From Acanthamoeba sp. SK_2022b (lineage: Eukaryota > Discosea > Longamoebia > Acanthamoebidae), in NCBI GenBank assembly GCA_027943245.1, contig JANDJZ010000046.1, positions 108,250 through 172,249 on the forward strand: DNA of 64,000 nt, in the 5' to 3' direction. Under the pieces are notes generated by a model. The model saw only the letters and a list, made by a program, of their open reading frames with translations, had not been told where the DNA came from and ran no database searches. Below, piece after piece: positions 8,708 to 18,471 of this stretch. The translations under genes and the position numbers were made by a program. Every line of letters begins with the position of its first letter. Position 1 is the first letter of the stretch.

Positions 8708-11700
8708 ATGGAGGCGATGAAGAGACTGTCGAGCATGTCCGCCTTCCACCACCACCACGGCAAGAAGGTGGTGGACGACAAGCAGCAGAGCAAGAAGGAA
8801 GATGAAAGCGAGACGAGCAGCGAAGAGGAGGAGGAGGACAGGAGCGAAGAAGAGGAAGGGGAGAGAAAGCAAAAGAAGCTGAGCAAGAGCAAAAGCTTCA
8901 AGCTGAAGCTGCTGAAGAAGATGGGGCGAGGAAAGAAGGTGGCCGGCAAGGAGAGCGCAGGCAAGAATGGGGTGGCGGGCGACAAGCGCCAGATGGAGCG
9001 GGAGAGGCGTAAGGACGAGATGATCAAGAGCTACGACAAGAAGGCGCAGCTGGACGCAGCCACCACCGCCTCATCGTCTCACATCAAGGAGATTCCTCAG
9101 ACCGTGATGTGCGGGATGAATCTTCCGGGCTACAAGTCACACATCAAGAGGAGCGCTTCCTCATCATCTCCCGGATCATCATCTGCTGGCAGCGCTGCTA
9201 ACAACCGTGGACGGCGAGGCGGCGCCGAGGAACGCCGCCAAGTAGCGAACAGCAACCCGCTTCTGATTAACGATGAAAACGAGCGACGTCGAGCCGAAGC
9301 CAAGGAGAGGCATCGCGAGCTATGTAGCCTCGGGGGCGTTCTCGGTCAGAAAAATCGTTCGCCTTCCCCCTCGTCATCTTCATCCGCGGCCCAACCAAAG
9401 ATCGAAAACGGCGGAGAAGCGGCCAAAAGAGATGCGAAAAGCGAGAGGCGCAGCAGCGGCTTCCTTCTCGGCGGCCGCGTGCGCGACCAGTCCACGGCCC
9501 GCCAGCCCAGCAAGCAGCAGGCGCCGTGGGTCAAAGGCGAGAGCCAGCCGCCCGCCGGCTCGGCCAGGTGCTGTGTCGACAGCGGCGACTACGTGGAGCG
9601 CGGGGAGGAGGGCATCGACCTCATGGAGCTCCAGCGCCAGTTCCAGCAGGGCGGCGGCGCCGACGACGACGAGCGGCGCGTGCGCCTGGCCGAGGACCGG
9701 ATCAAGGGCGCCGCGCGCCTCCCGTGGTGGGGCCTCAACGCGTCGTCGGGCAAGGAGGGCCGCCGCAAGGAGTGGGAGAGGTTCTTCTCCGGGTTCAAGG
9801 TCTGCGAGCTGTGGGAGGACGACGAGGGCAACGACGAAGACTACGACGATGACGACGACGAAGAGGATGGGTGCCGCGGCAAGAAGGTGGCCTACCTCAC
9901 CGAGGAGACGACCGTGAAGGAGGCTCTCGACGTGATGAGCGAGCGCGCCCTCAACGCGCTCCCGATCTGCCTCAAGGAGGTCGACTCGACCTGCTGCGGC
10001 CACGAAGGGGGCAAGGCCAAGGCGGCCGCCGACGGCTCGCACGAGGAGGACGAGGTGCGCGAGCGCGCACTGCGCCACCTGCGCAAGTGGCGCAAGGCGG
10101 AGCTGGTGCGCGAGCGCGAGCGGAAGCAGCGGAAGCAGCGCGGCAAGACCGTGCTCGGGTGGATCGACCTGCGCGACCTCCTCACCTTTGCCGTGTTCAA
10201 ATTCCCGCGGCCGCCATCGGCCGACATCGGGATCGACGAGGTGCGGCGGCAGGGCATGGAGTTCACGCAGCACAAGATTCGGGAGCTGGTCAACATCTAC
10301 GGCATGAACGGCGGGCACGTGGTGAACGAGGAGGGCACGGGCGGGCAGGGCCGGCACCGCATCGCGGCCAACGACCGCATGCCCGCCGTGTTCCGCATGC
10401 TGCGCAGCGAGAAGGGCCTCCGCGTGCTGCCGGTCTACGACCAGAGCCAGCTCCCGCCGGAGAGCCGCTGCCTCGTGCGGGTGCTGGACACCAACGCCGT
10501 GGTCAAGTGGCTCCACCGCGTGGTCCAGGACAACCGCTCGCGCTCCCAGTTCGTGCGCGAGCTGGCCAACCGGCAGGTGCGGCACTGGGGCGCGTTCGCC
10601 GACGCGATCCTGGGCAAGGAGCTCATCTACTTCGAGACCGAGGAGATGATCAACAACTTTGACCACTTTCGGGCCAGGAAGCGCGAGCGGCGGATGAGCA
10701 AGCTCATCATCCCGTTCGGAAGCACCGACGGCGGCAGCACCGTCGAGGTGACCAAGAAGAGCTGCAAGACCCCGTCCCCGCCGCCCACGGCCAGCGACCA
10801 CCCGAAGGAGAAGATCGATCTCAACAAGCACCTCTTCACCATCTCGGCGGACCGCAGCGTCATCGACGCCTTCAAGATCATCTACAACTACAAGGTGTCG
10901 GCGCTGGGCGTCCTCGAGAAGAAGGGCAAGGAGAGGAACGTGGACGACGAGAGCAGCAGCGACGATGAAGATGACGATGACGACGAGACCGAAGAAGATG
11001 ATGAGGACAGCGATTCGTCTTCGTCATCGTCGTCTTCGTCGGGCGAAGACGAGGAGCAGACCAAGTTGCAGCGAAAGAAGAAGGAGCGGGACCAGGAGAA
11101 GGCCAGGGGGCCCAGCCTCAAGGAGGCCAAGGCCATGGTCGAAGCGGCGCGCGACAGTTCCAGCGAGGACGAGAGCAGCAGCGACGACAGCGAGACAGAA
11201 TCGGAGGAGGAGGAGGAGGAGGAGGCCAAGGCGAGCGACATGACGACGGCCACCAACGGCCTGGACCACTCGAACCAGCTCATCGACAACCCGCCGCCCA
11301 AGCGGACAGCCGACTCGCAGACGCTGTCGTCAGGGTCGCACGCCAAGCCCAGGCGATCCCAGAGCGACCCGCTGGGCCTGAGCTCGTCGAAGAAGGCCAA
11401 CGCGCACGACGCCTCGGACACGGCCAAGACGAGGTCGGAGGCCAAGGAGCGGAAGCCGCTGTGGTCGCGATCGAAGAAGCCGACGGCGAGGATCACCCGC
11501 GAGGAGATGGTGGTGCGGGCGGCGCAGGACGGGAAGCTGATCTCGCACCTGAGCTCGAGCGACCTCAAGCACTTTGAGCCCTACGCGATGATGCGATGCC
11601 TCCACATGTCGATCAAGGAGTACCTCTCCTGCTTCAAGGAGAAGAAGCCCCTCGTCACCTGCCGCCGCGACACCACCCTCCTGCAGCTGCTCGAGAAGAT

Positions 11701-11881
11701 GGCGCGCGAGGAGGTCAACCGGGTGTGGCTCCTCGCCGACGAGGACGACGACGAGGACGACAACGGACACGACCGGAAGGCGAAGCAGCAGGGCTCCGAG
11801 GCCAAGCCCAAGGACAACGGCGGACGGCCCATCGGCATGATCTCCCTCGCCGACGTGATCGCCGAAGTCACTCGCCTGTAG
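8708..11881 (+). CDS. CBS-domain protein with highly charged linkers
   Basis: Single-exon, 1,057 residues from MEAMKRLSSMSAFHHHHGKK. The N-terminal 250 residues are Lys/Glu/Ser-rich. Four CBS-like segments can be read: YLTEETTVKEALDVMSERAL (about residue 397), a segment around LRVLPVYDQSQ and DTNAVVKWLHRVVQD, LFTISADRSVIDAFKIIYNY (about 710), and LVTCRRDTTLLQLLEKMARE with PIGMISLADVIAEVTRL at the end. CBS pairs usually bind adenosine nucleotides and sense energy state. Between the third and fourth lie long Asp/Glu/Ser tracts. No catalytic domain (IMPDH, channel or kinase) is visible, so it may be a scaffold or AMPK-gamma-like regulator; that is inference. The start is chosen because no ATG precedes it in this frame and the composition changes there. 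Confidence 0.8.
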   Translation: MEAMKRLSSMSAFHHHHGKKVVDDKQQSKKEDESETSSEEEEEDRSEEEEGERKQKKLSKSKSFKLKLLKKMGRGKKVAGKESAGKNGVAGDKRQMERERRKDEMIKSYDKKAQLDAATTASSSHIKEIPQTVMCGMNLPGYKSHIKRSASSSSPGSSSAGSAANNRGRRGGAEERRQVANSNPLLINDENERRRAEAKERHRELCSLGGVLGQKNRSPSPSSSSSAAQPKIENGGEAAKRDAKSERRSSGFLLGGRVRDQSTARQPSKQQAPWVKGESQPPAGSARCCVDSGDYVERGEEGIDLMELQRQFQQGGGADDDERRVRLAEDRIKGAARLPWWGLNASSGKEGRRKEWERFFSGFKVCELWEDDEGNDEDYDDDDDEEDGCRGKKVAYLTEETTVKEALDVMSERALNALPICLKEVDSTCCGHEGGKAKAAADGSHEEDEVRERALRHLRKWRKAELVRERERKQRKQRGKTVLGWIDLRDLLTFAVFKFPRPPSADIGIDEVRRQGMEFTQHKIRELVNIYGMNGGHVVNEEGTGGQGRHRIAANDRMPAVFRMLRSEKGLRVLPVYDQSQLPPESRCLVRVLDTNAVVKWLHRVVQDNRSRSQFVRELANRQVRHWGAFADAILGKELIYFETEEMINNFDHFRARKRERRMSKLIIPFGSTDGGSTVEVTKKSCKTPSPPPTASDHPKEKIDLNKHLFTISADRSVIDAFKIIYNYKVSALGVLEKKGKERNVDDESSSDDEDDDDDETEEDDEDSDSSSSSSSSSGEDEEQTKLQRKKKERDQEKARGPSLKEAKAMVEAARDSSSEDESSSDDSETESEEEEEEEAKASDMTTATNGLDHSNQLIDNPPPKRTADSQTLSSGSHAKPRRSQSDPLGLSSSKKANAHDASDTAKTRSEAKERKPLWSRSKKPTARITREEMVVRAAQDGKLISHLSSSDLKHFEPYAMMRCLHMSIKEYLSCFKEKKPLVTCRRDTTLLQLLEKMAREEVNRVWLLADEDDDEDDNGHDRKAKQQGSEAKPKDNGGRPIGMISLADVIAEVTRL

Positions 11882-12257
11882 CCCCTGCAGTTGTTTTGTG
11901 TGACACGATCAGTGTTAGAACGGTGACCTTATGTTGGCGCTGCCAGCAATCGCACAAGGCGGGCCAACCGCGCACTCCTGGGGGGAGGGAATATGGTGGC
12001 GGACCCACAAAGTTTGTCCGCGCTTCACGCAAGCGATTGGGTCAATCACCGCGTTGTCGGCGATTGGGCCCGGGGAAAAGTAACAAAAGCGGCCAAACGG
12101 CCCGAGCGTCACAAGAAACCAAGACAAGGAAGGATGGAACCTGACCGCCTCCTGTGCACCGATGTACATGCCCATAACGCCTAATCAATCGTTTGCATTT
12201 TCGGTCACGATTTACTAGAAAGATTCTTAATCTGCGACTTTACCGTGGGTGGGATCT
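11882..12257. other. Intergenic
   Basis: This 376-bp stretch separates the CBS gene from the GPx selenoprotein and would have to hold the CBS 3' end and the GPx promoter. No clear element was seen. Confidence 0.4.
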
Positions 12258-14331
12258 ATGAAGGTCGGTGTACTGGCAGAGCGGGCGAGGGACCCCGAGA
12301 AGGGGGTGTCGGTCCAGGACCGGCGCCACCTCTTCCGTACCTACCCCAAGACCTTTGTGGGTACTGTTTTCCTGTGGCCTTTTTCATACACGCCCGTGCC
12401 GAGAGCCTCTCCCTCTGCATCTTTCGTAGCCACGCTCACCGCTGGCTACAAAAACCTGTGCAGGCTCAGAGATGGTCGATTGGGTGTACAAGAACGTTGT
12501 GGGCCTGCGGTTACGCAGCCAAGCCGTCGAGGTCTGTCAGCAGCTCATGGACACGGTGCGGAGCCTCCTCACCCCTTCCACCCTTCCTCCCCCCACGCGC
12601 TTTCTCGCGATGGTGCGGCGATTGGTGTCATGTTCGATCGACTCACGCTGCTTGTCGTGCTTCTTGTGGGGCTGATCGGTGGGTGGCCCAGGGGCTCTTC
12701 CGCCCAGTTAGTCGACGCAGGCTGGGGAAGCCCTTCTACGATGCGTCTGTCCTGTACCGCTTCACTGTACGCACGCAACACACGCACAGACAACCGTGTG
12801 CGCACATGTAGGTGGCTCTCTCTGATAGGCGGTCGTCCCATCACCTACCAGGTGGACTTCTCTGGAGGCGAGTGTGACGACGACGAGGACGACAGCGACA
12901 TTCTCGGAGAGAACAACAAGATTTCGTCAGACCAGGTGAGTGAACGATTGAAGCGCTCATGTCCAGCTGAGCTTCCTCCCGGAGAGCCTGACTTGACCTG
13001 ACCCGATCTTTGCTCGGGCCTCGTGGACTGCAGCTCGACGACATCCTCGTGGCGTTCATCAGCGGCGTCGAAATCAAGAAGAGGCGACACTTCTTGCGCT
13101 CCTACGACAACTGCTTCGTCGGTCCGTAATGGAAGCTGTGCTGTCTTGCCAGCATTTGGTCGGCCACCGCCCGCATGTGACTGACCGTGGCTTGCGCAAC
13201 CGCGACGACAGGCTCCGAGGCCACGGACTGGATCGTGGACAAGTTCAACGTCTCTCGCGTGCAAGCTGTCGAACTGGGCCAAAAGATGTTGAGCATGGTG
13301 CGAACAACGTCATTGAGTCGCTTTGTCGGTCCTGTGAGGTCCCTCAAAAAGTGGCGCGACTCACGCTTTTACCCTAACATCTTCCAGGGCTTCTTCGAGC
13401 ACGTCAGCGACCAGAACAAGCCGTTTGAGGACGCCAACGAGTTCTACCGCTTCGTGGTAGGCGCGAACCTCATTGAGTGTGGCTGTCTCCGAGCCTCATA
13501 ACAAACTCTCTCGTTTCCCTTTTCTTTACAGGACACCCAAGCGACAGGACCGCAAATCACCGATAAGACCACCCTCTACGACTTCAACGCTCTCGACATC
13601 GATAAGAACCCGGTGTCGCTCAGCGAGTACGCCGGTCGAGTGGTGCTGGTCGTCAACGTAGCGTCGTTCTGAGGTTTGACCCCGAAGAACTACACGCAGC
13701 TCCAAGAGGTGCGCCATCGCCACGTCTCTCAGGCGATCCTGTGCCTGTGTCAAGAAGAGAGAGAGATATATGCGCTCATCGCCTATCTCTTCGTCGAACT
13801 TAGTTGGTGGAGACTCACGGAGCATCGGGATTCACCGTTCTGGGTTTCCCGTGCAATCAATTCGGCAAGTACGGCGTCTTCCTCCTCTCAGCGCATGTGC
13901 GTGGCTCTGATATTCGCGAGAGACTCACCGTTACCACCGCTGTCTGGGTGGGCTGTCTGCAGGCAAGAGCCGGGCACAAACGACGAGATAAAGGAGTTCG
14001 TCAAGAAGTTCAACGTCACCTTCCCCCTGTTCGACAAGGTCAACGTAAACGGACCAAACGCCCACCCGCTCTTCAAGTGGCTCAAGGACGAGTGCGTTCT
14101 CCCTCTCCTCCCCCCCCCCCGTCCAAGGCAATCTTCGCCGTGTAGTGGCCTGATCGGCCACGGCGTGTTGGCAGGCTTCCTGGATCCCTGGGTATCAAGG
14201 GCGTGAAGTGGAACTTCACCAAGTTCTTGATCAACAAGCAGGGAAAGCCCGTCCAGCGCTACGGCCCGCCGACCGACCCCAAGTCCATCGAGAAGGACAT
14301 CCTCACTCTCATGGAGCAGGATTCCCTCTAG
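12258..14331 (+). CDS. Selenocysteine glutathione peroxidase with two N-terminal DEP domains
   Basis: Eleven exons join to 375 codons with consistent phase: 12258-12360, 12464-12555, 12692-12766, 12852-12935, 13034-13121, 13212-13297, 13388-13456, 13532-13708, 13804-13868, 13963-14091 and 14175-14331. The first DEP domain spans [28 protein letters not shown] and [10 protein letters not shown] second follows an acidic linker: [43 protein letters not shown]. The rest is a glutathione peroxidase: VLVVNVASF, then TGA at 13670-13672, then [12 protein letters not shown], with FPCNQFG and KWNFTKFLI giving the catalytic Gln and Trp. The TGA is exactly where family members have Sec or Cys, the frame continues 150 codons, and a SECIS hairpin follows. 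GPx reduces peroxides with thiols; DEP domains often bind membranes or GPCR-linked partners. That membrane placement is inferred. Confidence 0.93.
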
Positions 14332-14435
14332 CGAGGCTTTTCATGGGGTTTCAAGCCAGACTCGGAAGCGGATGGCCAGCGGGCCGTCGACGGTGATCGC
14401 GATGGACAGAACGCGTAGAAGAAGAGTGCATGCGA

Positions 14436-14490
14436 ATGAAGGCGCCACCGGAAAACACAGCCCTGGTTGCTCGTGTCGGTAGCGCCTGAT
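14436..14490 (+). promoter_or_regulatory. SECIS element in the 3' UTR of the GPx gene
   Basis: The hairpin starts 105 bp past the stop. It shows the eukaryotic SECIS plan: ATGA at 14436-14439, stem strand GGCGCCACCGG (14441-14451), an A-run (14452-14455) in the apical region, stem strand TCGGTAGCGCC (14476-14486), and TGAT (14487-14490) completing the non-Watson-Crick quartet with ATGA. The two stem strands pair as GGCGC/GCGCC and ACCG/CGGT. It would recruit SBP2 and the Sec-specific elongation factor to recode the TGA at 13670. Confidence 0.9.
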
Positions 14491-14759
14491 AAGATACGGA
14501 GCCGATTCCAACCGTCGCTCCTTGCGCTCCTTCTCCCGGACTGCCTCTCGTGACCTCTCGCCGGCTTGTTCCTCCGCGCTTGAGGGGCAAAACAAGAACA
14601 AAGTTCATTTTTCGATTGGTTGACACGTTATTTTTATTGCTTCAGCGCCGGGCAGCTTTTCACTGTAGCGGGCCCGCAAGCTTTTCTGTCGAAACCTCCC
14701 CCACCGCTTGCATCATAATCAAGAGCTGCCGGTGTGCCGCCAGTAGCACAGAACAACAG

Positions 14760-15398
14760 ATGGCCGACCAGGATAACGAGACCAAATCTGCGGCAGACCT
14801 CTACCTCATGCTCGAAGGCGTCAAGGGCCCGGTAACTGAACCTGAGCGTGAGGGCTGGATCAAGTGCCTGGCGTACGATTGGGGCGTAAGGTTTGCCGTT
14901 CACGATGCTGAGTGCAAGAAGGAAGAAGAGAAGGCCGCCGCCAGGGCAGCGGAGAGGGGCGAGAACGAAGAGGCTTGGGAGCGCAAGGTCAGGCTGAGGG
15001 TTGAGTGCTCGGCCCCCTCCGTCAGCGAGCTCACCCTCCTCAAAGAGACTGACTCTTCTTCGCCTCTGCTCTTCTACCACTCGGTCCTCTGCAAACCCGT
15101 CCGTCGGGCGGTTGTCGAGATCGTTCGGCGCTCGGACAATACGACTCTCCGCTTCGAGCTGGAAGACGTCTGGGTCTCCAGCTTCTCGTTTTCCACGCGC
15201 GACAGCGCCGGCTCGGGCAGGCCTGTTGAGTCACTGTCGCTCTACTTCCAGCACGTGACCTACGGTGTGCGGAATGGGTCCGGCAAGGCATCCACCACGA
15301 CAGGATGGGACCGCGCCAACGAAGCGGCGACTCTCGCCGGTGAATCGGTAGGGCCCTTCTGGGAAGACGACACCGAGCCGGAACAGGACATGTCGTGA
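14760..15398 (+). CDS. Hcp-fold (type VI secretion tube protein family) protein, intronless
   Basis: Uninterrupted frame of 212 residues from MADQDNETKS. It follows the bacterial Hcp pattern: DLYLMLEGVKGPVTEPER, GWIKCLAYDWGV, an acidic insert, SSPLLFYHSVLCKPVRRAVV, LRFELEDVWVSSFSFS, ESLSLYFQHVTYGV, and near the end TTTGWDRANE. In bacteria Hcp rings stack into the tube expelled by type VI secretion systems. No other T6SS gene is nearby, and both neighbours are ordinary intron-bearing eukaryotic genes. The lack of introns where every neighbour has several, and the bacterial family, point to horizontal transfer followed by adaptation to host composition. The insert of about 25 Lys/Glu/Ala-rich residues after the first motif is unusual. 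A poly(A)-like AATAAA occurs near 15412. Its role in an amoeba is unknown. Confidence 0.82.
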   Translation: MADQDNETKSAADLYLMLEGVKGPVTEPEREGWIKCLAYDWGVRFAVHDAECKKEEEKAAARAAERGENEEAWERKVRLRVECSAPSVSELTLLKETDSSSPLLFYHSVLCKPVRRAVVEIVRRSDNTTLRFELEDVWVSSFSFSTRDSAGSGRPVESLSLYFQHVTYGVRNGSGKASTTTGWDRANEAATLAGESVGPFWEDDTEPEQDMS

Positions 15399-15516
15399 AA
15401 CTGTACATGAAAAAATAAAAAGAAAGAAGAAAGTCAAGGTGGTCAACGCAGCGTGAGCGGAGAGACAAGCAGCCAGCAATTCCAATCAACAGATCTAGAT
15501 AGCATTCAACTAAAAA

Positions 15517-16715
15517 ATGGAACAGCTGCAGAAAGCCAACTTCACAGAGGTACACAAAAAATCTTCTTCATCATGCACAAGCGATCTCTGAGCACTTATT
15601 CTTCTATTGTCCCCACGATTCACAGTACTACGAGCTGCTGGAGAAGAAGATCGATGAGTTTGGGTTGCCTGTGACGCCGCCGCAGTTTCTCGCCGCAGCG
15701 ATCGGTGGCCTAGTGGTTGTCCTGTTCCTGCTTAGTGTCATCTTCAGGGGCAAGAAGACCGGCAACTCCTTCCTCTTCCTCGGGCTGTGCGGCTCGGGCA
15801 AAACCGCCCTCATGAGCCTGGTGCCCCTCCTAACCCATCACCACTCACGTCGCTCGTGTGCTCTCCTTACACTCGCCCCCCCCCCCCTCTACCTCTTGCA
15901 ATGGCAGTTGAAAAATGGAAGGGTGGTGGAGACCGTTACGTCGATGAAGGAGAACGATGTCACGTTCAAGCTGCCCTCGAACGGTCGCCAAGTTCACGTC
16001 GTTGACTTCCCTGGTTCGTTTATTTAGCAAGACTTGCCTGGCGCTTTGTCTCTCCCCTCCACTCACGTGGCTGGCCATCGGGCGACTACCTCATACAGGT
16101 CACCAGAGGCTGCGCTCGCAACTTGACACTTTCCTCCCTATTGCCAAGGGGATCGTGTACCTGATCGACTCTGTGGAGTCCCGCTCCCAGCTCACCCAGA
16201 ACGCGCAGTACGATGCGGTCCTTTTACTTGATAGAATCCGCCACTCTATCTCATCGTTCTTATCCTTCTGCTGCTGCTGCTCCTCCTCTGACTTGCCTTG
16301 TGACGCTTCCTTGTTAGGTTCCTGTTCGATCTGTTCACCAACAAGACCGTGAACAAGCGAAGGACGCCCATCCTCATCGCCTGTAACAAGAACGAGATGG
16401 TCACCGCCAAGCGCAAGGAGTTCATTCAGAGCGAGCTTGAGAAGGAGCTGTACGTTACTCCAGCCGCCAGTTGAAGTGTCCCCTGCCCCCAGCGCTGACC
16501 TTCCGGCCTACTGCTCCAGCAACCATCTGCGCGAGAGCAGCGCGCGCGGTACCCTGGGCGACATCGACGGCAAGAAGGGAGGTGTGGAGGAGATCACCCT
16601 CGGTGCCTCCGACGAGCCCTTCAAGATGGAACAGCTGCCCTTCAAGGTCACCTTTGCCGAGTGCTCCGTCAAGCAGGGCGAGGTCGCCACCATTGAAGAG
16701 TTCCTCAGCAAGTAA
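15517..16715 (+). CDS. Signal recognition particle receptor subunit beta (SRbeta GTPase)
   Basis: Exon 1 encodes MEQLQKANFTE. Exon 2 has a luminal/N-terminal piece and one membrane segment (LAAAIGGLVVVLFLLSVIF), followed by the GTPase P-loop FLGLCGSGKTALMS. Later exons give the switch region HVVDFPG and HQRLRSQLDTFLPIAKGIVY. LIACNKNEMVTAKRKEFI carries the NK-type guanine-specificity motif (family NKxD; here CNKNE). The end is a C-terminal helix, TIEEFLSK-stop. SRbeta anchors the SRP receptor alpha subunit on the ER and regulates cotranslational targeting. Length (about 270 residues) and the single N-terminal membrane anchor match the family. An exon between the P-loop and switch begins with LKNGRVVETVTSMKEND. 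Exon ends are approximate. Confidence 0.9.
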
Positions 16716-16809
16716 GCCTACCGCCACAGGCTGCCGCCATTCGCTCGGTGGAAAGGTGAAGGAAAAGACACAAGAAAATAAAACAAAAGATATACAAAAG
16801 CTTCGCGAA

Positions 16810-17916
16810 ATGGCCTCCAAGAACAAGAAGGCGGTGCAGGTGGTGCCGGTGGGTCCACTGCAGTGCAATTGCATCATCTTTGGCGACCCGCAGACCCAAG
16901 GTGCCCCAGCTCCGGGGCTTTTGCTGTGCTGCCCCCCTCCGGTCCAACGTAACTGGTCTTTTCTCTCCAGAGTGCGTGGTGGTCGATCCTGGTGGCGATG
17001 CAGACACTATAATGCGCCATTGTGGGGACTGGCACGTCTGCTACATCCTTATCACGCACGCCCACTTCGATCGTACATCACTTCTTCTCCCCACATTTAT
17101 TTTGCTGGTAGCGGCTCATGCGCTGCACCTGGTTCCCATCCAACCGTACCCCAAGACATCCTGGCCGCCGGTGAGGTGAAGCGAAGGGCCGAGGAGACGA
17201 GCTCGAAGAAGACCCTGATCGGGCTGCACCCAAGCGATCGACACATGTATGATCATCTCGACCTTCAGTGCTGCTCCTTCGGGGTACAGCTGGAGCAGTA
17301 TGTGCCATCAGCAAAAGGTGCGGTGGTGCTGCCAGCGCTTCATTAACGCATCCGCATTGGCGCCGGACTCACAACCTGAGGATCAGCCCACAAAGGCGAA
17401 GGTGGCCACAGCGCATCCTACACACTGCCCCCACCGGATCTTGAATTGAAGGACGGGCTTGAGTTGAGCCTTGCCGACGGCTCGATCAAGTGCCGAATAA
17501 TGCACACGCCCGGCCATTCACAGGTAAGTTCGCCGAGGAGAGACGACGATACAGCCCCTCGAGTGACTGCGTGTGGGCCCATACGCAGGGATCATGCTGC
17601 TTTCTCTTACAGCACATCGGTACAAGCGCCACACTTCTCTCGTCGGGCGACACCCTTTTCTGCGGCAGCGTTGGGCGCTCCGATCTTCCAGGTACCGGTG
17701 TGTCTTCTTCCCAACCAGTCAGAACCCACCAACTTCTTTTGCGCGCGTCCAGGTGGGGACGGCGTGCAGCTACTGCAGTCGATCAGGCACAAGATATACG
17801 TGCTTCCCGACAAGCTAATGGTAGTGCCCGGCCACGGGCCCTTCACGACCGTCGGTCACGAGAAGAAGTGCAACCCGTTCGTTCGTGGTACAGCTACGGG
17901 TACCGCACGTTTGTGA
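16810..17916 (+). CDS. Metallo-beta-lactamase-fold hydrolase, glyoxalase II-like
   Basis: Exons read MASKNKKAVQVVPVGPLQCN, then CVVVDPGGDADTIMRHCG, then YILITHAHFD joined over an intron to HILAAGEVKRR. This reconstitutes the THxHxDH zinc motif. Later exons give KCRIMHTPGHSQ (third metal ligand His), LLSSGDTLFCGSVGRSDLPG (the bridging Asp), and DKLMVVPGHGPFTTVGHE KK-type ending with the last His ligand. This is the hydroxyacylglutathione hydrolase/YcbL-type arrangement; substrates would be S-lactoylglutathione or related thioesters. The middle exon around 17290-17440 is hard to place because two frames are open. The end differs from family members by a short Thr/Gly tail. Confidence 0.85.
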
Positions 17917-18471
17917 CGGAGTCCCCTCCTCGTGCTCACACTGGCTCATCAACGTGATCGAACATCGACACGAGCCCTCTCGGCTCTCGCTCCGCGAAGT
18001 AGTAACAAGACGATAACGATCCCCAGGAAGCCAGAAAGTTCAAATAACGGGTTGGCGACACTGAGAAATGCAGAAAATGGTTGGTAAAAAGGCAAATCAT
18101 ATTCCACATTCTAGTCACACACCGGCGCGGAGGTGTGATTGATGTCGACTTTTAGCACACCCGGACCACGCCTGTTGGTTGCGACGAGCTGCACAGGAGG
18201 AGCACCTCCCGGCTACCCGAGAAGAAGGCCAAAAACGAAGCTGAGGGCAGGAGGAGCCTCGCGCATCAGTCTGAACAATTCACGCCCAGTACGCAGAAAA
18301 GGAATCGATTGAATCGATTCACATCCTCGACCGTGAACGAGTTCAACAGCCCAACGAACGCGTTCTGGAGAAAGCAAAGGAGAAGCTGGCAGCCGGCCTT
18401 TAATCGCTCAATTTAATCTTTAGTTCTTCCCCGAGACCCGAGATCTCACTGCCAGGGGCTCATCAGCACAT
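17917..18471. other. Intergenic
   Basis: 555 bp between the MBL gene and the LRR gene start. No repeats or RNA genes recognised; presumed terminator and promoter. Confidence 0.4.

Noticed and set aside
9380..10831. 483-residue antisense frame over the CBS gene
   Set aside because: Leu/Ala/Arg-rich shadow; the sense frame is 1,057 residues with CBS motifs.
14760..15398. Possibility that the Hcp gene is bacterial contamination in the assembly
   Set aside because: It is embedded in continuous sequence between intron-bearing genes, has host-like GC-rich codons and a poly(A)-like signal after it; still worth a long-read check.
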